Assembly (NCBI GenBank): GCA_002335605.1
Contig: BEDY01000009.1
Location: 496,001-560,000 of the forward strand
Length of the DNA: 64,000 bases
Direction: 5' to 3'
DNA from: Prillingera fragicola
Taxonomy: Eukaryota; Basidiomycota; Tremellomycetes; Trichosporonales; Trichosporonaceae
The position numbers and the translations under genes are program-made. The notes below the pieces were generated by a model. It searched no databases. It worked only from the letters and a program-made list of their open reading frames with translations, and was not told where the DNA came from. Every line of letters starts with the position of its first letter. Within the stretch, counting starts at the first letter, position 1. Shown here in pieces: positions 50,953 through 63,290 of the stretch.

Positions 50953-52903
50953 ATGCCCAAAAGCCCACAGGAGGACGAGCTCAACGCAGCAGTCGTCGCT
51001 GTCCGAGACGCTCATCCAGATCTCGGCATTCTCAAGCTCTGGGCACAGCTCAAGACCGACCATCCGGAATGGACTGTCGGCGAGAAGCGTTTCCGCAAAG
51101 CCCTCTCAGCTGCTGGCGGCAGTGGTGCAGATGCGAGCACTGCCGCCAAGAGTAGCGATAGCAATGAGCTTGTCGCCGAGACTGGTCTCGACCCAACAAT
51201 TGACGTCGCGTCAATCGCGCCCAAGGTCAAGGCCAAGATGTTTGGTGGCGTCAAGGGCAAAGGACTTGTTGCCAAGGCCAAGCTCGAAGAAGGCGAGGTG
51301 GCGTGGCAGGAGGAGCCATGGGTAGCATGCCCCGATCCGTGAGTCTACCACCAACTGGATCTGCCCTGGGAGACGGTGCGGCATTTGAACCATGACATGG
51401 ACGCTGTCCGAGGCGTGACCGCGCAGTGCTGGCGTAGTAGCTGTTCACGGCGCAGCCTCCACCACCAAATTAATTCTGCTGTACCGTCCTTCCTCCTCTC
51501 TCCACCACTGTGCCCCCATTTGCCAAGGCTGACACACCCAGCACCCTCTTTCCACACCTTGAGGCTGGTCGTTTCTGCACGCACTGCCTCGCTCAGTTCC
51601 AGGAGCCTAACCCCAGGTTGTCTGTCCGCTGCAACCACTGCTCCAAGGCCACCTTCTGCAACCGCCTCTGCCAGTCTCGTGCTCGTCCTCAGGCATCCCA
51701 TCACGACCTTCTCTGCGAGGGTGTCAACCCCGGTGCTGCCGACCTGAAGAAGCTTGTTGCAACTCGCGAATGGCGCTCTCTTGACGTTGTTGCCCGCATC
51801 GTCGCTCGTTGGATCGGCGAGCGTGCCTGGGGCGCTGAGGGGGCAGCAGACGAGGTCTCCCAGCGCGTGTGGGAGGGAATTGCGCGTGTTGATATGGAGA
51901 AGCGCGAAAGCGAGAAGTCGGACTGGTGAGTAACCGCGCGCAGTGGCATGACGAGCCCTCGATCACGCTGGAGGTTCCGGGTGGGTATCTCTTGCTAACA
52001 CCGTTCAGGTCCAGCCGCTCCGACTATCTTACTCGTCAGTGGCAGGCTGGTCACAGTGCCCTTATCCAGGCTCTCAACCCGGCTGCAGGCTCGCCTTACT
52101 TCAAAAAGTTCAACTCGGCGGTCATCTCTCGCGCCAAGGGCCGCCAGCCATCCCCTCTGACGGAAGAGGAGGAGCAACGCTGGTTTGGCTACAACTCATT
52201 CCTCCAGCTGCTTGGCATGGTTAACATAAACCTCGAGGACTCTGGTGGCCTGTATGCGCTTCATGCGCACATGAACCACTCTTGCGAGCCAAATGTCCAG
52301 GTGAGTTTGGGCTAGGAACGTTACTCTCGTAGTTTCTGACGTTGGCAGGTTCGCAACCTCCCGAGGGCCTTTGTCCCGCCGACAAATCTCCCCGCTCCGC
52401 TCCCTGGCCGGAGTGAAGTGCGTGGCACGCACAAGCTTACCATGCTTGCTCGCCGCACGATTCATCCAGGCGATGAGTTGACGATCAGCTACGTCAACTT
52501 TAACTTGTCGCGCGAGGAACGCCGCCAGAGCCTTCGTGATGGCTATGGTTTCTGGTGCAACTGCGTCAAGTGCGTCAAGGAGGGCAAGGACGAGGAGAAG
52601 AAGAAGGCCAAGGCCCAGACCAAGAGCGAGGCAAAGCCGAGCAAGAAGTCTGAGAAGAAGAAGGACGAACAAAAGGACACTAAAACGGACGACAAGGAGG
52701 CGGAGGCTGCCCGTGAGCAGGACGTCCAGAAGATTGTGGAGACGGAGGAAGAGATTGGCAAGGGCATCATGGAGGCAGCCAGGGCCGAGGACGGCATTGC
52801 TACGCCTAGTGAAGAGGCTGTCCAGGAGGCGGCCGTCAAGCTGGCCAAGATTGCCCTGGCGGACGAAGATCTTGATGACGAGGCAGTGGAGGACTTGTTG
52901 TAA
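50953..52903 (+). CDS. SET5: Set5-like SET and MYND-finger methyltransferase
   Basis: Chromatin (histone H4 tail) methyltransferase family in yeast. Exons 50953-51338, 51542-51925, 52009-52300, 52349-52903 (538 aa). An N-terminal helical segment precedes the split SET domain, which opens with GGVKGKGLVAKAKLEEGEV. A MYND zinc finger (about 140-175) interrupts it, with cysteines in FCTHCLAQF, VRCNHCSKATFCNRLCQ and a final HDLLC. The SET core follows: LGMVNINLEDSGGLYALHAH, then NHSCEPN (346-352) and GDELTISYVNF (395-405), and a post-SET CNCVKC. A 130-residue Lys/Glu-rich tail follows. Intron 1 is 203 nt; its acceptor was chosen because it alone restores phase into TLFPHLEAGRFC. Divergent from SEC18. 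SMYD-type relatives are the alternative. Confidence 0.85.
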
Positions 52904-53978
52904 CTCCGGCCCATGATCTTAGAGCTCACACCATGCATGGCGACGTTGACACTTTAACATGTTCGTACAAGCTGAAATCCGGTCCAGAGGTAACCGGACG
53001 CCGGATTTGCTAGGAGAATTGCTAGCTCGAGTAAAGTTGTGCTAGCCATTGCTGGCTAGCAGTCAATACAGCTCAAACCGCCACTGAATCACTAGTGCAG
53101 AGAACTAGCAAGTCCTGGCCCAGTTTGGCTCTCCTTCTAACCCACGAACCATCTCAGTGACTGCCGCATCAGAACCATTAACAATCGAAGCTGGCAATGC
53201 CGGCAGAACGATGTCTGTGAAACAAGGTTCAGATGGCAAGCAGTGGGGTTAGGCTACATGTTGCCATAACTGGGAACCCGGCTGTCCCGTAATACGTAAT
53301 GTTGTTCGCACGGGTGCGGCGTCATGTTCATGACGATGATCCTCGTAGACTCGTCTGTATCATGCGTATTGTCAATGCGATCAGACCATTCCATGCACGC
53401 TGAAAGGATGCGCTTCTCGAAGAGGACGTCGATGTCCTGAAAATGCACTCAATTTCGCATGAAGCTGGTGCTTCTGGTTCCTGTTCTACCTCTCAGACTG
53501 CCTCCGAAGGGTTGAAGTGATCCCGAGTCGTCCCTTTACGTTCTAGAAGCTAGTTCGAGGCGTTCGATCCTGGCGGCATGTCGGTTACTCGGCGATTGGG
53601 ATGGGGGCTTGTTCAACATCCGGTCCCGATTACGAGCCTTGCATTTGGCGGTGGACTGCGTCGACTCGAGGTAACTGAATCTGGCAAGGAACCGCGTCCC
53701 GCCTTTTGAGGTTACAAAGTCACCCGCATATCGGCATGGCTTCATGTTGCGCGTGGGTGTAGGGCATATGAGGCGTGAGCTAAGCATGCTTTGCTTTAGC
53801 TAGCTGATGGCTTGGCCCTGGCCAAGCGAGGTCCATGTCCATTGGTTGACGAGACTGGCGTTAGAAGGCGTTGTCTCTCCGATTTTGACGGTCAAGTCGT
53901 CAACGGCTCGTATATGAAGTCGACCTCGAACCGCTGTACTGGAATCCTCATCCCTCAAGCATATTCCCCTCCTCAACA
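52904..53978. other. Intergenic, mostly non-coding with minus-strand debris
   Basis: 1.07 kb between the SET5-like and lipase genes. At 53,020-53,070 a GCTAGC motif recurs several times (TTGCTAGCTCGAG, GTGCTAGCCATTGCTGGCTAGC), able to form a small hairpin. The middle contains the coding-like fragments described in the next entry. The last 150 bases lead into the lipase. Confidence 0.45.
53105..53787 (-). pseudogene. Three coding-like fragments; possible relic of a small gene
   Basis: On the minus strand, three segments look like exons: 53787-53536 (RFLARFSYLESTQSTAKCK...), 53436-53254 (DIDVLFEKRILSACMEWSDR... after acceptor GTGCATTTTCAG) and 53214-53105 (IVLPALPASIVNGSDAAVTE..., ending PNWARTC and TAG). 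Each has plausible residues and an acceptor or stop, but the second segment ends at donor AT-GTAGCC in phase 2 while the third needs phase 1, so no intact protein results. Either a small decayed gene or an exon set I cannot join. No family recognised. Confidence 0.3.
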
Positions 53979-54940
53979 ATGCGCCTCGACCTCATCGCTA
54001 TCGCCGCGGGTACCCTCCTGGGCTCGTCGGCTGTTGCCGCCCCGGCTGTCGAACTTGAACAACGCGGCGGCGGCAGCGTCACCCAGGGCGTCAACAACTG
54101 GAACTGCAGGGCCGCCCCCGGCAAGGACCCCGTCGTCATGCTCCATGGACTCGGAGCTCCTTCGGGCATCAACTTCTTTACGAAGGCCCCCATCGTTGCC
54201 GCAGAGGGCTACTGCGTGTACACTCCCCAGTACGGCTCCGAGGGCCTCTTGCTCGGCTGGAAGTCTATGCGTGGGTCGAGTAAGGAGGTTTCCGCCTTTG
54301 TCGACAAGGTTCTTGCGTCCACTGGCGCTGAGAAGGTCAACATTGCTGGCCACTCGATGGGCACGACTGTCGGCACGTATTACATGAAGTTTGACGGTGG
54401 CGCAGCAAAGGTGCGCTAGTTTCATGTTGGGTCCAAGAGCTAGTGCTGATCGGTCAGGTTCGCAACTTTGTTGGCTTTGGCGCCAACTACAGGGGTACCT
54501 CGCTGTACGGCGTCAACAAGCTCGTCCGCACGATTCCCGGCGTCAGTGACATTCTCCGCAAGATCTGCGCGTCGTGCGACGAGTTCCTCTCCCCCTCAGA
54601 GTTCATGGGCGATCTCAACCGTGGCGGCATCACCGTTCCCGGCCCCACCTACACCACGATTGTGTCCAAACTGGACGAGTTTGTCCTACCTTACACTTCG
54701 GGTCTCATTAACGAGCCCGGAGTCACCAACGTAATCCTCCAGGACCACTGCAAGCTTGACATTGCCGGCCACCTGTCGCAGGCAATCGACCCCAATGTCA
54801 CCAAGCTCATCATCTGGGCCATCAAGGGCAAGCAGGGAGATCTTCCCCGCTGCGTTCCCTTCCTCATCCCGGCCCGCCGCTCGCTCGAGGACGGTCAGCT
54901 CATGGACGAGCGTGACATTGTCGCGGAGGAGGAGCAGTAG
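53979..54940 (+). CDS. Secreted lipase/esterase, alpha/beta hydrolase
   Basis: Exons 53979-54410 and 54458-54940, one 47-nt intron, 304 aa. The start MRLDLIAIAAGTLLGSSAVA plus APAVELEQR is a clear signal peptide (hydrophobic core, AxA cleavage near residue 21) with a possible pro-segment ending at the QR site. VVMLHGLGAP (52-61) provides the oxyanion turn. GHSMG (124-128) carries the nucleophile Ser126. QDHCKLDIAGHLS near residue 255 resembles the Asp/His region of class 2 (EstA/LipA-like) lipases. Cysteines are paired, as in an extracellular enzyme. The C-terminal 30 residues are charged (DERDIVAEEEQ). The substrate is probably a fatty-acid ester. It is the last supported gene before a long gene-poor region. 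Confidence 0.85.
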
Positions 54941-55563
54941 AACTGTAGCCCGAAACGGACATTGGTCGTGGCTCGTTATAATATGCAAAGGGATTCTTTG
55001 CAAAATTCCAGCAGCTGCACCGGGGCAAACGACAGATTGTGTATCGCAGTGATGCAGAGAGGAGCATCGTGGTCGAGGAGAAAGGGAGAAGAAGTCGAAA
55101 CCCAACTCCGAAGAGTATTTCGGACTTGTCGTTCGCCCGAAACAATGGTGGATCCTCGGAGTTGCCGATGATTACATAATCAGGACCATCCTAACCGAGT
55201 GGCAAATCTTGATCATTCGTCTCCATCTTGCCTGCCTGCGTTACAACGGCGACGGCGATCGCTAACCGCTGCACTGCGTCTCGGAGTGTGCTAATAAAGT
55301 TGGTTATGAACCTCCAAGTGACCGTCAGCTGATGCGTGCTTACTCGACAGGTGCGCTGTCAGCATGGTGCCTGCGGAAGCGACAAAAGGCTCCCTTCTCG
55401 GCTCTCTCTGGAACCAACCTTTCGGCGAGCTCCACATCCATACATATAATAAGCAGTAGGCGCAGCTCGGAGTCGTCCGTACTTGGGATTTTAACGTTAA
55501 GATGTCGTCTCTTCGGCGACGACGATGGAGACGATGGCACTGGGCCACGGGTGGGATATCACC

Positions 55564-56402
55564 TCAGCCCGTATACACGGTGGAGTCGCCGCTACCAGGG
55601 CCATGTATGCGCTCGTCTGGCGGCTCCGCCGCCGTCGGAGACGCCCTCGTATCGGTGCGTAACCCAAAATGAGGAGAACCTTCCTTTGCCGATACCTGGA
55701 ATTCTTTCATCAAGCAGGTCTGTCGAACGCAACACTTGGTACTTCTCGCTGGATTGTGGACTGAAACCGGCCGCACATCCTCGTATTCCCTGAGTTTGTT
55801 GTCCATTGCCACATACCGGACCAGTCGTTTCGTCCTGGATCACATTCGCCGATCTTCTTTTCATTCGCCGTGTTCTTCACCGTGTTCCCTAGGAACCCAA
55901 GCCGCCGCGCCCTGCACTGCTGTGCATTCGCCGTCCACCGATCTTGATACCACCCTAGGTGGCGTCTGTCCTGCTGGGTCACGAACAGCACAATGACTCA
56001 CCCGATCTTCAGTCGTCGCTTCCATCTCGTCAAGCCCCCACCCTTTTAGTATCATTTCGAGGCCAATCTCATGCCCCCAGTGAGTCGCATTTTCATGCAT
56101 GGGCCGGAACATGCATGCAAGGCGGTAAGCCTTGTCGAAGCCGGAGCCTTCTTGAACCTTCCACGAGACACTGTGGCAGCGATCCAGCATCATCGACCGT
56201 CACTTGCCTCCAAGACATTCTCCGCGGCCGGAGGTAGAGCCAAGTGCTCACCAGGTGTTGCTGACCAAAATCTTGTGCCCGCAGTCATCGTGTCTTCTGG
56301 GCGGCGCGAAAGAGCGCTGTTCCCGAGGGGATGGACTTCAGCGTCCCAGATCATGGCCATCGCCCCTCGACCGAGCTTCGCGCTCTCAGAATAGCTCACC
56401 AT
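55564..56402 (-). pseudogene. Coding-like minus-strand fragments, probable gene relic
   Basis: Three overlapping or adjacent minus-strand frames look protein-like: 56402-56190 (ESAKLGRGAMAMIWDAEVHP... ending EASDGR), 56193-55861 (CHSVSWKVQEGSGFDKAYRL..., HENATHWGHEIGLEMILKGW) and 55812-55564. The first stops just where the second begins in another frame, as after a small indel. No start codon with a continuous reading and no recognised family. This is composition-based evidence only. Confidence 0.22.
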
Positions 56403-59400
56403 TGGGCAAAGAAATGCGCTTCAACCCGGATCGTTGAACAAGACCTCAGTACCGCAGGCCGCAGGCCCTCGCCACAGACCCTGGCATTGCGTGCCCTGGA
56501 GTCAATCTCGTAAAACACGTTGTTGGAGGTGGCCGCTCCTGCTCGGCGTACCCACAAGAGTTATTCAACAGAAAAGCAGCTCTGGACTTCATATCGCCCT
56601 GTGCGTGACATTAGTTGACCCATGAAAGGCGGCCAGCTGAGGTTTGGTTTCGCCCCCGCTCAAGGCCTAGGTAGGTCTCTACCCCCACTCTGATGAAATG
56701 GATCGCGTTCTCCTTTAATCTCGGCTCTTCCCACCAGTTTTGGGCAGAGCCAGAGCCCCGACCGAGCTTTCAACGAGATTCGGATGTGGCCGTGGACTTT
56801 GAGTGGCGCGAAGGAACGTCGAGGAATCCGTGCCACTGCTAGCGAACATTGATCCAGCAACCGAAGCGCCGACCAACCCGTGGTTCTCACGCAAGAGAAA
56901 CAGTCACGAAACAATGTTGAGCTTCCGTAGTGAGTACATTTTTCTTGACGCAATGCCTCGCCGGAACGGCTCAAGACCTACAAACTCGACTTGCAAGTGG
57001 ATAGTCAAGAGACTATCCGGAACGGGATGTGACCACTGAATGCCCATGGGCGTCCGTCGTGGTTGGTGAGGACTGTACACAGGTCTCAACCACAGGAAAA
57101 GCATACGCCTGTAAACAATTAATAATTCAGTGATGGAGACTGTCAGAGGTGAGTTTGGCGAGAACTGAAGCTGTGGAACGCATTTCGGTGATTTTTTGGG
57201 TTATCGTCCGCGACCCGTTCACGTTGGGCGACTGAGGCGCTCTAACCAGCAGCACCAGTAAATGCGCGGAAAATGCTGCTAGTGCTTCAATACCGGCTGC
57301 CTCAAATAAGAATTGCTATCATCAGCTTAAAGCCCACTGGTACTGGCCCAAGTTCACGGCGTTTGGTTGGAAGGGTTTGGGCCACATAGTCGCGCTGTTG
57401 AGAGGGTGTCTCGTATTGTGGCCTATGAAGTGTGTGTGGCACGGGTTTTGCACAGCCTTTCAACATTTGTGGTTCCTTGAGAATCCCGATCCCGAACCAA
57501 TGGCGTCGTCTACACTCATGTGGGGATGCTCATGGAACAGAACTCACAGACTCCTGTTGGGCGACATCCAGCGCGTCTACCGACGCACTCAACGTGCCAC
57601 CCAATCCTGTGTCCCAATCCAAAATGAACTTCTCAAGTTGGCAAAGCGTTGGTACTACACGGTACTCCATTTCAACGCTGTTCGTCGGCAACGTTGGCCT
57701 TGCTGTCAAACATGCTGCGTGTCGACGACCTGGCAAATCCTCCGGCAAACGTGTCCGGCTCTGTGTCACCCGTACACCTGTTGCGATCGTCAGCCGTCGT
57801 CCTCTGGCTCCTGGTACCCTAAAAACCCACTATGTGCGTAAAGTCGCTGAAGGCCAGACACGAAAGGACACACACACTCTGTGTGCCAGCTGCATGGGGC
57901 TAGACCTCTTGCTCCCAGCGCCACATTCAAATAGGCCAAAGTGAGAGAGCACGAGGATTGTTCAAAGGGTAACAGGGTGCCCCAACCGGCACGAGCTCGA
58001 TCAGCCCTGGTGTGCTGTGCCTGCCACGGTACCTGCTGATGTTGGTCGGGGTACGTATGTGCGTGACACTTTTTGTTGGTCCGAGAATGCCCTGCTTTGC
58101 CCTGTGCATGTGGGCAACAGGCTTCAAAGTTGAAGGGTGCTGGAGCGTGGAAAGGGCTTCAGATGGTGGTGCTCTTGCGTGTCGGGACAGTCTCGTTCCC
58201 ACTCATTACGCACGCGATGAATCAAAGGAACGCAAGCGATCCTGGCCTCGCTCTAGGCATATTTTGATCCCGATGGTCATATGATGGAATTGAGCCTTCC
58301 CGACCTTTCTATGCGAGCACCAAGTGCGACGACGTCTCTGATTACACCAAGGGCCAAGTCAATCGAAACAAGAGCACGACGATGAGGAACAATGGCAAAT
58401 GACCGTCGCTCTAGACACGTTTGAGCCGTAACACTGTTAGCGGTATTGGAACGCCTTGGTCACATGAAGATCACATAGGTACCAAGCTGGGTCAACGACA
58501 AAAACTCTGGAGAGTGTGGAGCATTAGTAATGCACGCCGTGATCCGCTGTTGGGTCGGAATGTAGGCGAAAAGTGACGTGAGCACGGATACTGTCATCCA
58601 TGCCCTACTTGCGGGGTATTCGAAGAAGATCAGTGAATGTATGGATTCCACCATGAAATGGAAACAGTCGTGAAATGGAACAGCTAGAACTTGTGTCGTG
58701 AGTTGTACACGGCAGCTGACGATAGGTTACGAACGGTTGCCTGGACACCCTCATTCTGAGAACCTTGCTCACGTCATGCGGTTTCATCCGGGGCAGCCGG
58801 CCGACCTATGCCTCGAACATTCTATATTCTGAAAGTACTCAATCACTCAACGCGAATGAGCATCAACGACCGATACTGAAATCGATAGATATCAGCAGAC
58901 ACCCTTGAATGCTCTCCCCATTCTGGCGACCCCCTGCGCATCCCGCCGACGTCGCCAGCAGCCACGTCCGAGGTGGTAGGAATCGAGTCATCGAAGAAGG
59001 TCGCTGATTCACCAGAACTCGAAGAGTGGACCATTCACTGAGAAGAACCCAGAGAAGGAAGAAGGCGCCTTCCAGAAGATATTACATCGGCGTCAAGTGG
59101 TTCATTTGGCCTGCCGAGTAGCGCGCGACACCATCAAGATCTAAAACATTCCGAAGCCAGCCAGCCTGTCGTCACCAGAGTCGACGTCTTGCCGAAGCTC
59201 ACAACTTCGATGAGCAAATGCCACAGAATACTGACCTCTTCTTGCCGTCACTCTTTCAACAAGTCCGAGCCCTCTCGGTCAAAAGCTTAACTCAGTAGGG
59301 GTCTCGCAGCCTCCTCCGCGATTCCATCCCTTTCGTCGTCCCTCGTTCGAAACCGCTGGCTTCCAATGAAACATGTGTCCATGGATATTTTTCGGACGAT

Positions 59401-61754
59401 GGTGAGTAGCCAGATTCTCTGTCCCTAAAGGCTTCTAGATGCATACCTTGTCACAAGATTGCCCTACCACGGCGTTTTCAAAGCCTCAAGAGTCCACATC
59501 CATTCTATCGGATCGCGCTCATGGGGCGCTCTTCGTGCACAACTTGCATTCGCTGGGGGAAGAAAAACGGCCCATGGCTGCTACTCTTAGCACTCAGTGA
59601 TCTCAGTCTCTATTGGGGTAGTCAGATATATTCCTCAAGACCTCTCGAGGGCACAAATGCACCGAGCGTCGCATGTTACTGACACTATCCGTTCCCGTCC
59701 GGTTCCTCGGCGGCGATGCACAACCTTAGTGCAGTCTCCGCCGTCGAGCAGTCGGCCACCTTGGGTACGCACTCCGTCGCGAGCAAGTTTAGTCTGCTCT
59801 GGTTGAGTTGCAGAAAGCAAATAACACCAGAGAGACCACGTTTCACACGCAGTTTCGCACGCAAAGTGGCAGATTGTGACTCTTAGTCTGCAGTTGCTCA
59901 CAGGCGCCTGTGCGACGCATTGTGAACGCAGCACAGCCATGTTAAGCATCGTGACAGAGGTGCGAGTGCCTTCGACACGTTGCACGCTAACATGGTCTCG
60001 CTCCACACGTCGTCAGCCTGCGATGTGAATGGTAGCAGCACAGCAAGGCCCCGAATCTAACCTTGAGCGAGCTGCGCAACTGTCAACGTCGCTAAAGTCC
60101 TGCCAGTACAGTACTTGCTCCAACGGAGCTCTCTTTAGCTTTACATCTCCCCTACACATATTTCCCCGCTCGTGAGAGTCTGGAAAGCCTAATACTTTAC
60201 TGGGCGAACCACGTTCCGGCAAGCATAGTACGTGTACCGACGCTTGTTCCGGCGTTGCTGTGGTGTTGGCCCTCGCGTCCAGTAGCTGCGAAGATTTTTC
60301 CATGTATTTTTTTAGTCCACCACCTTGTCCTCTGCCACGATAAAGTTCCCCGTCTGCACAGCAACGTCCCAATGCGCCAACGCTGCAGGATACGACACAC
60401 ACACAGGCGGAAAGCAACAAGGTTTAGCATCAACGTGCGTCAGAGCCGCTAGGCTTACGCCTTCCCTGTACGAGGAACAAGAGGTTCGCAGGCCCTGTGC
60501 GGTCCAACCTTGACGGAGAATATACTGGATCGTATATTGGTGCTTCCAGCCTCCGAACGCAACGCGAACAGGATGCATGCTGCCGATGACACGACGCCGG
60601 ACAACCACACCTGACCTGGACCTCGGCGCCCGCCCCGGTGCCTTCTGTTCTAGAAGAACCACGGGGCAGCAGCACTGCGAGACTGTAGAGCGTACGATGA
60701 CGATGTATTTTGTTGACAGCACAGCGTTGTACAACGCATGAGCCATTGCACGCACTCAGAGGCACAGGCAAGTGGGTCAGCTGCTTGTTGCCAGGTCCTT
60801 TACCAGGTCCCCCATACCGTAGCTTGAGCTCCCGTTCCCCTTGTAGAGTCGTGTCGGTTGACTCACTACTCGCGTCGAGGTCGACGCTTTCTCTGTTGAT
60901 GTTAGATTCAAGTTGAGTTCTAATACGACACAGTGACACTGGTCAATATTCGCGTGCAACACTCTTCAGAAAGTGTAGCCAAAAGGGCTTAGGGTTCTTT
61001 TCAAAGCCGAGAAGACGTGTGGCATTTCTCGACCGACCCCCTCAATCCACGTTGCTTGCTCGCTGGCTCCCGTTCACGGTGCCTAGCTGCCTCCCATGCT
61101 TTACGCGCGCGAGTTGAGAAAGAGTTTTAGGTACTTTTTCCACAGCACCTCTGCGCGCCACACCAAAGCCACAAACCTCAGGGGGGTGTGTGAGCTGTGG
61201 GCTGTTGCGCTGCGCAACAACTGGTAAAAAGGTTAGCTTCGACTTTCGTTAGGTGCACTGATTGGGAATAGGAATCAACCTTTGGTGACCCTGTGCACCC
61301 AATGTAACGCAGCTGTCACTGTTGCGTGACGGTTGTTCCCTTGTCGAGCTTGTTCTCGCTGCTGCTGGTGAGCGCGTGAGCAGCTGTTGCTCGTGAGTAG
61401 GTGGCATGTACCGGTATCGGCAGCGTGGTCCGGCATTGGCGCCAGAGTTCCGGCACTGCCGTCATGGCTCTCGTCATCGGGGTCTTCTCCGTTGCTGGTG
61501 CCTAGCCGGTGCTCCTGTCAGAACCAAGGAGTGTCCTGGGTCAGAGAGCCTAGAAGCGCAACCATCAACCGGTTAAGGTTACAGTTTTGTTGTGGTGCCC
61601 TGCGAATCGCGCAACTTTATGGGTCGCTCCAGCTCGTGGGTTGTTCCCAGCGTCCATGCCTTGCTCGCTCCACATCGTGCTCTGCACAGAAAAAGCTTTT
61701 CCGCCTGTGCATGGTTGTCCCGGCGGCGGTTAGCGCAGTCGGTAGAACTCACAA

Positions 61755-61787
61755 GTGCACGCCGAGCGCACGCCGAGTGCACGCCGA
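61755..61787. repeat. Three 11-base tandem repeats
   Basis: GTGCACGCCGA, GCGCACGCCGA, GTGCACGCCGA in direct succession (one substitution in the middle copy). About 25 bases upstream, TTAGCGCAGTCGGTAGAAC resembles a tRNA A box (D arm), but no B box (GGTTCGA) or second half follows, so no tRNA is called. Confidence 0.8.
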
Positions 61788-63089
61788 GCAGCATCCCGGA
61801 GGCGCCTACCGGAATGGCCTTTTGTCATGGTAGCAGTCGAAAGGCCACAGGGCCACTAGTAATTCATTAACTACACCCAGCGAGGATTGCACGGACCTTG
61901 AAGGATGTACGTAAATGCCAACAGACGAGTGTCCGCCGATGCACATCGTACTTTGCCACGCTGTTGACGCGGCATGAGTCCCATTGATTCGTTCAGAGCT
62001 GGCACTGAGGAACCTGTGTCCTCACTGGGGTCCGGGGTTGCAAAGTACGAGAGTACGAGGGTTGGCGAAGGGGGCTGCCATCTCGCTCTTGTTTCTTCCC
62101 TTGTGCCTGTTGGATAGATTGGAGTGTCCGAACGAGGCAAGCAAGCCCCAAAGGGACGAAAGAGACCCTTAACGCTGCGTGCCGGGCGAGGGCAAATCAT
62201 GTGCGTTGCTGCTGTCTGGCAAGGTACCTCGCTGGCCAGCAACAGAACGAGGTCGCCTGTGCCCGTGTTCAGCGATCAAGGTCCAAACAAGGTTATCTGC
62301 GGATCTGCGGCGCACGTTCCCGGGTGTTCCGCCACCCACCCCCCTTGGCTGCATGCGCTTGCTATTGTCCGTATCCGTCGAGCCTGGCACGCGGGGAGTT
62401 GTAGGGCCTACGACGAGCAAGCCACAGACGACTCGGATCGACCGCGCCCACGGAGGGCGAGATAGCCCACCAACTGGATGGGTACCAAACCCACAGCGCA
62501 GATGGTGAACGCCGTGGCTGTACATGATCGACCATGAGACCCAGAGAAGATTGCGCACAAGACAGAGGAGTCGTCGCCAGTGGCAACCGAGAGAGCATGT
62601 GCGGCACGAGACCCCGTCGGTTCCGCGCAGCCACCCCGGATTGCGCAGCCACCGGGCCGACCCAGCTGCTTACCTCTGTTTCCTTGCCGCACAGCACCAG
62701 TCAGGTCCAACTGAACATGCACTTGGAGGGATGTGGCAAATGGGGTTGGCTCTGCGATAGGGTGTGACACTAAGCGTGACATGGAACAAGCAACAACTAA
62801 ACGTTATCCAGTGCCAAACGTTGTTGTTCTGGCTCTTGGTGCAGGCTCTGAGCCACACCGAGGGGTTGTTCCCTGCAGACGCAGCCCTTAGTCTCCAAGC
62901 TCGAACGCAGGGTTTGACCTCTTGGGCACGAGTGGGGCCGGAGGATCCTGCTCCTGCCCTATCTGATGATCTCTGTTCCTTGCACGCATCGCCTGACAGG
63001 CAGGTCCCTCTGCGCGTGTGTCGCCTGGTACACTCTGCGGCGTCTTGGACCAGTGGATGTCAAAAGACGCACACACAGCCCAGGCCACA

Positions 63090-63290
63090 CTCAATCCTCC
63101 TCGTTTACCATTTTTTAACCCACCGTGTCCTTTGGCTGATTTCCCGACATCTCTTGGTGCACGTTCGACAACCACTGCACCCACGCTTTTATTACTCTGT
63201 CAACGACCTTTGATCGCCTCTTTCTTGATCACGACCTACTTTTACGACCTACCATTTGCCGCAAACGATCGATTCCAGCTCCTGGGTGAG
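63090..63290 (+). promoter_or_regulatory. Possible 5' leader of a gene beyond the window
   Basis: The plus strand becomes pyrimidine-rich from about 63,090 and ends at a donor-like GGGTGAGTGTCC at about 63,284. A second pyrimidine-rich tract with acceptor-like CTTTTCAG and CCCCCAG follows at 63,560-63,660. The same pattern precedes the NRG1-like gene. Inference only. Confidence 0.3.

Noticed and set aside
57377..57944. Plus-strand open frames of 154 and 170 codons in the gene-poor block
   Set aside because: Mutually overlapping, no codon bias towards either, no domain.
60013..60755. Overlapping minus-strand open frames of 135 and 147 codons
   Set aside because: The two frames overlap with similar quality, neither has a start in context or a recognised domain, so I could not choose a real one.
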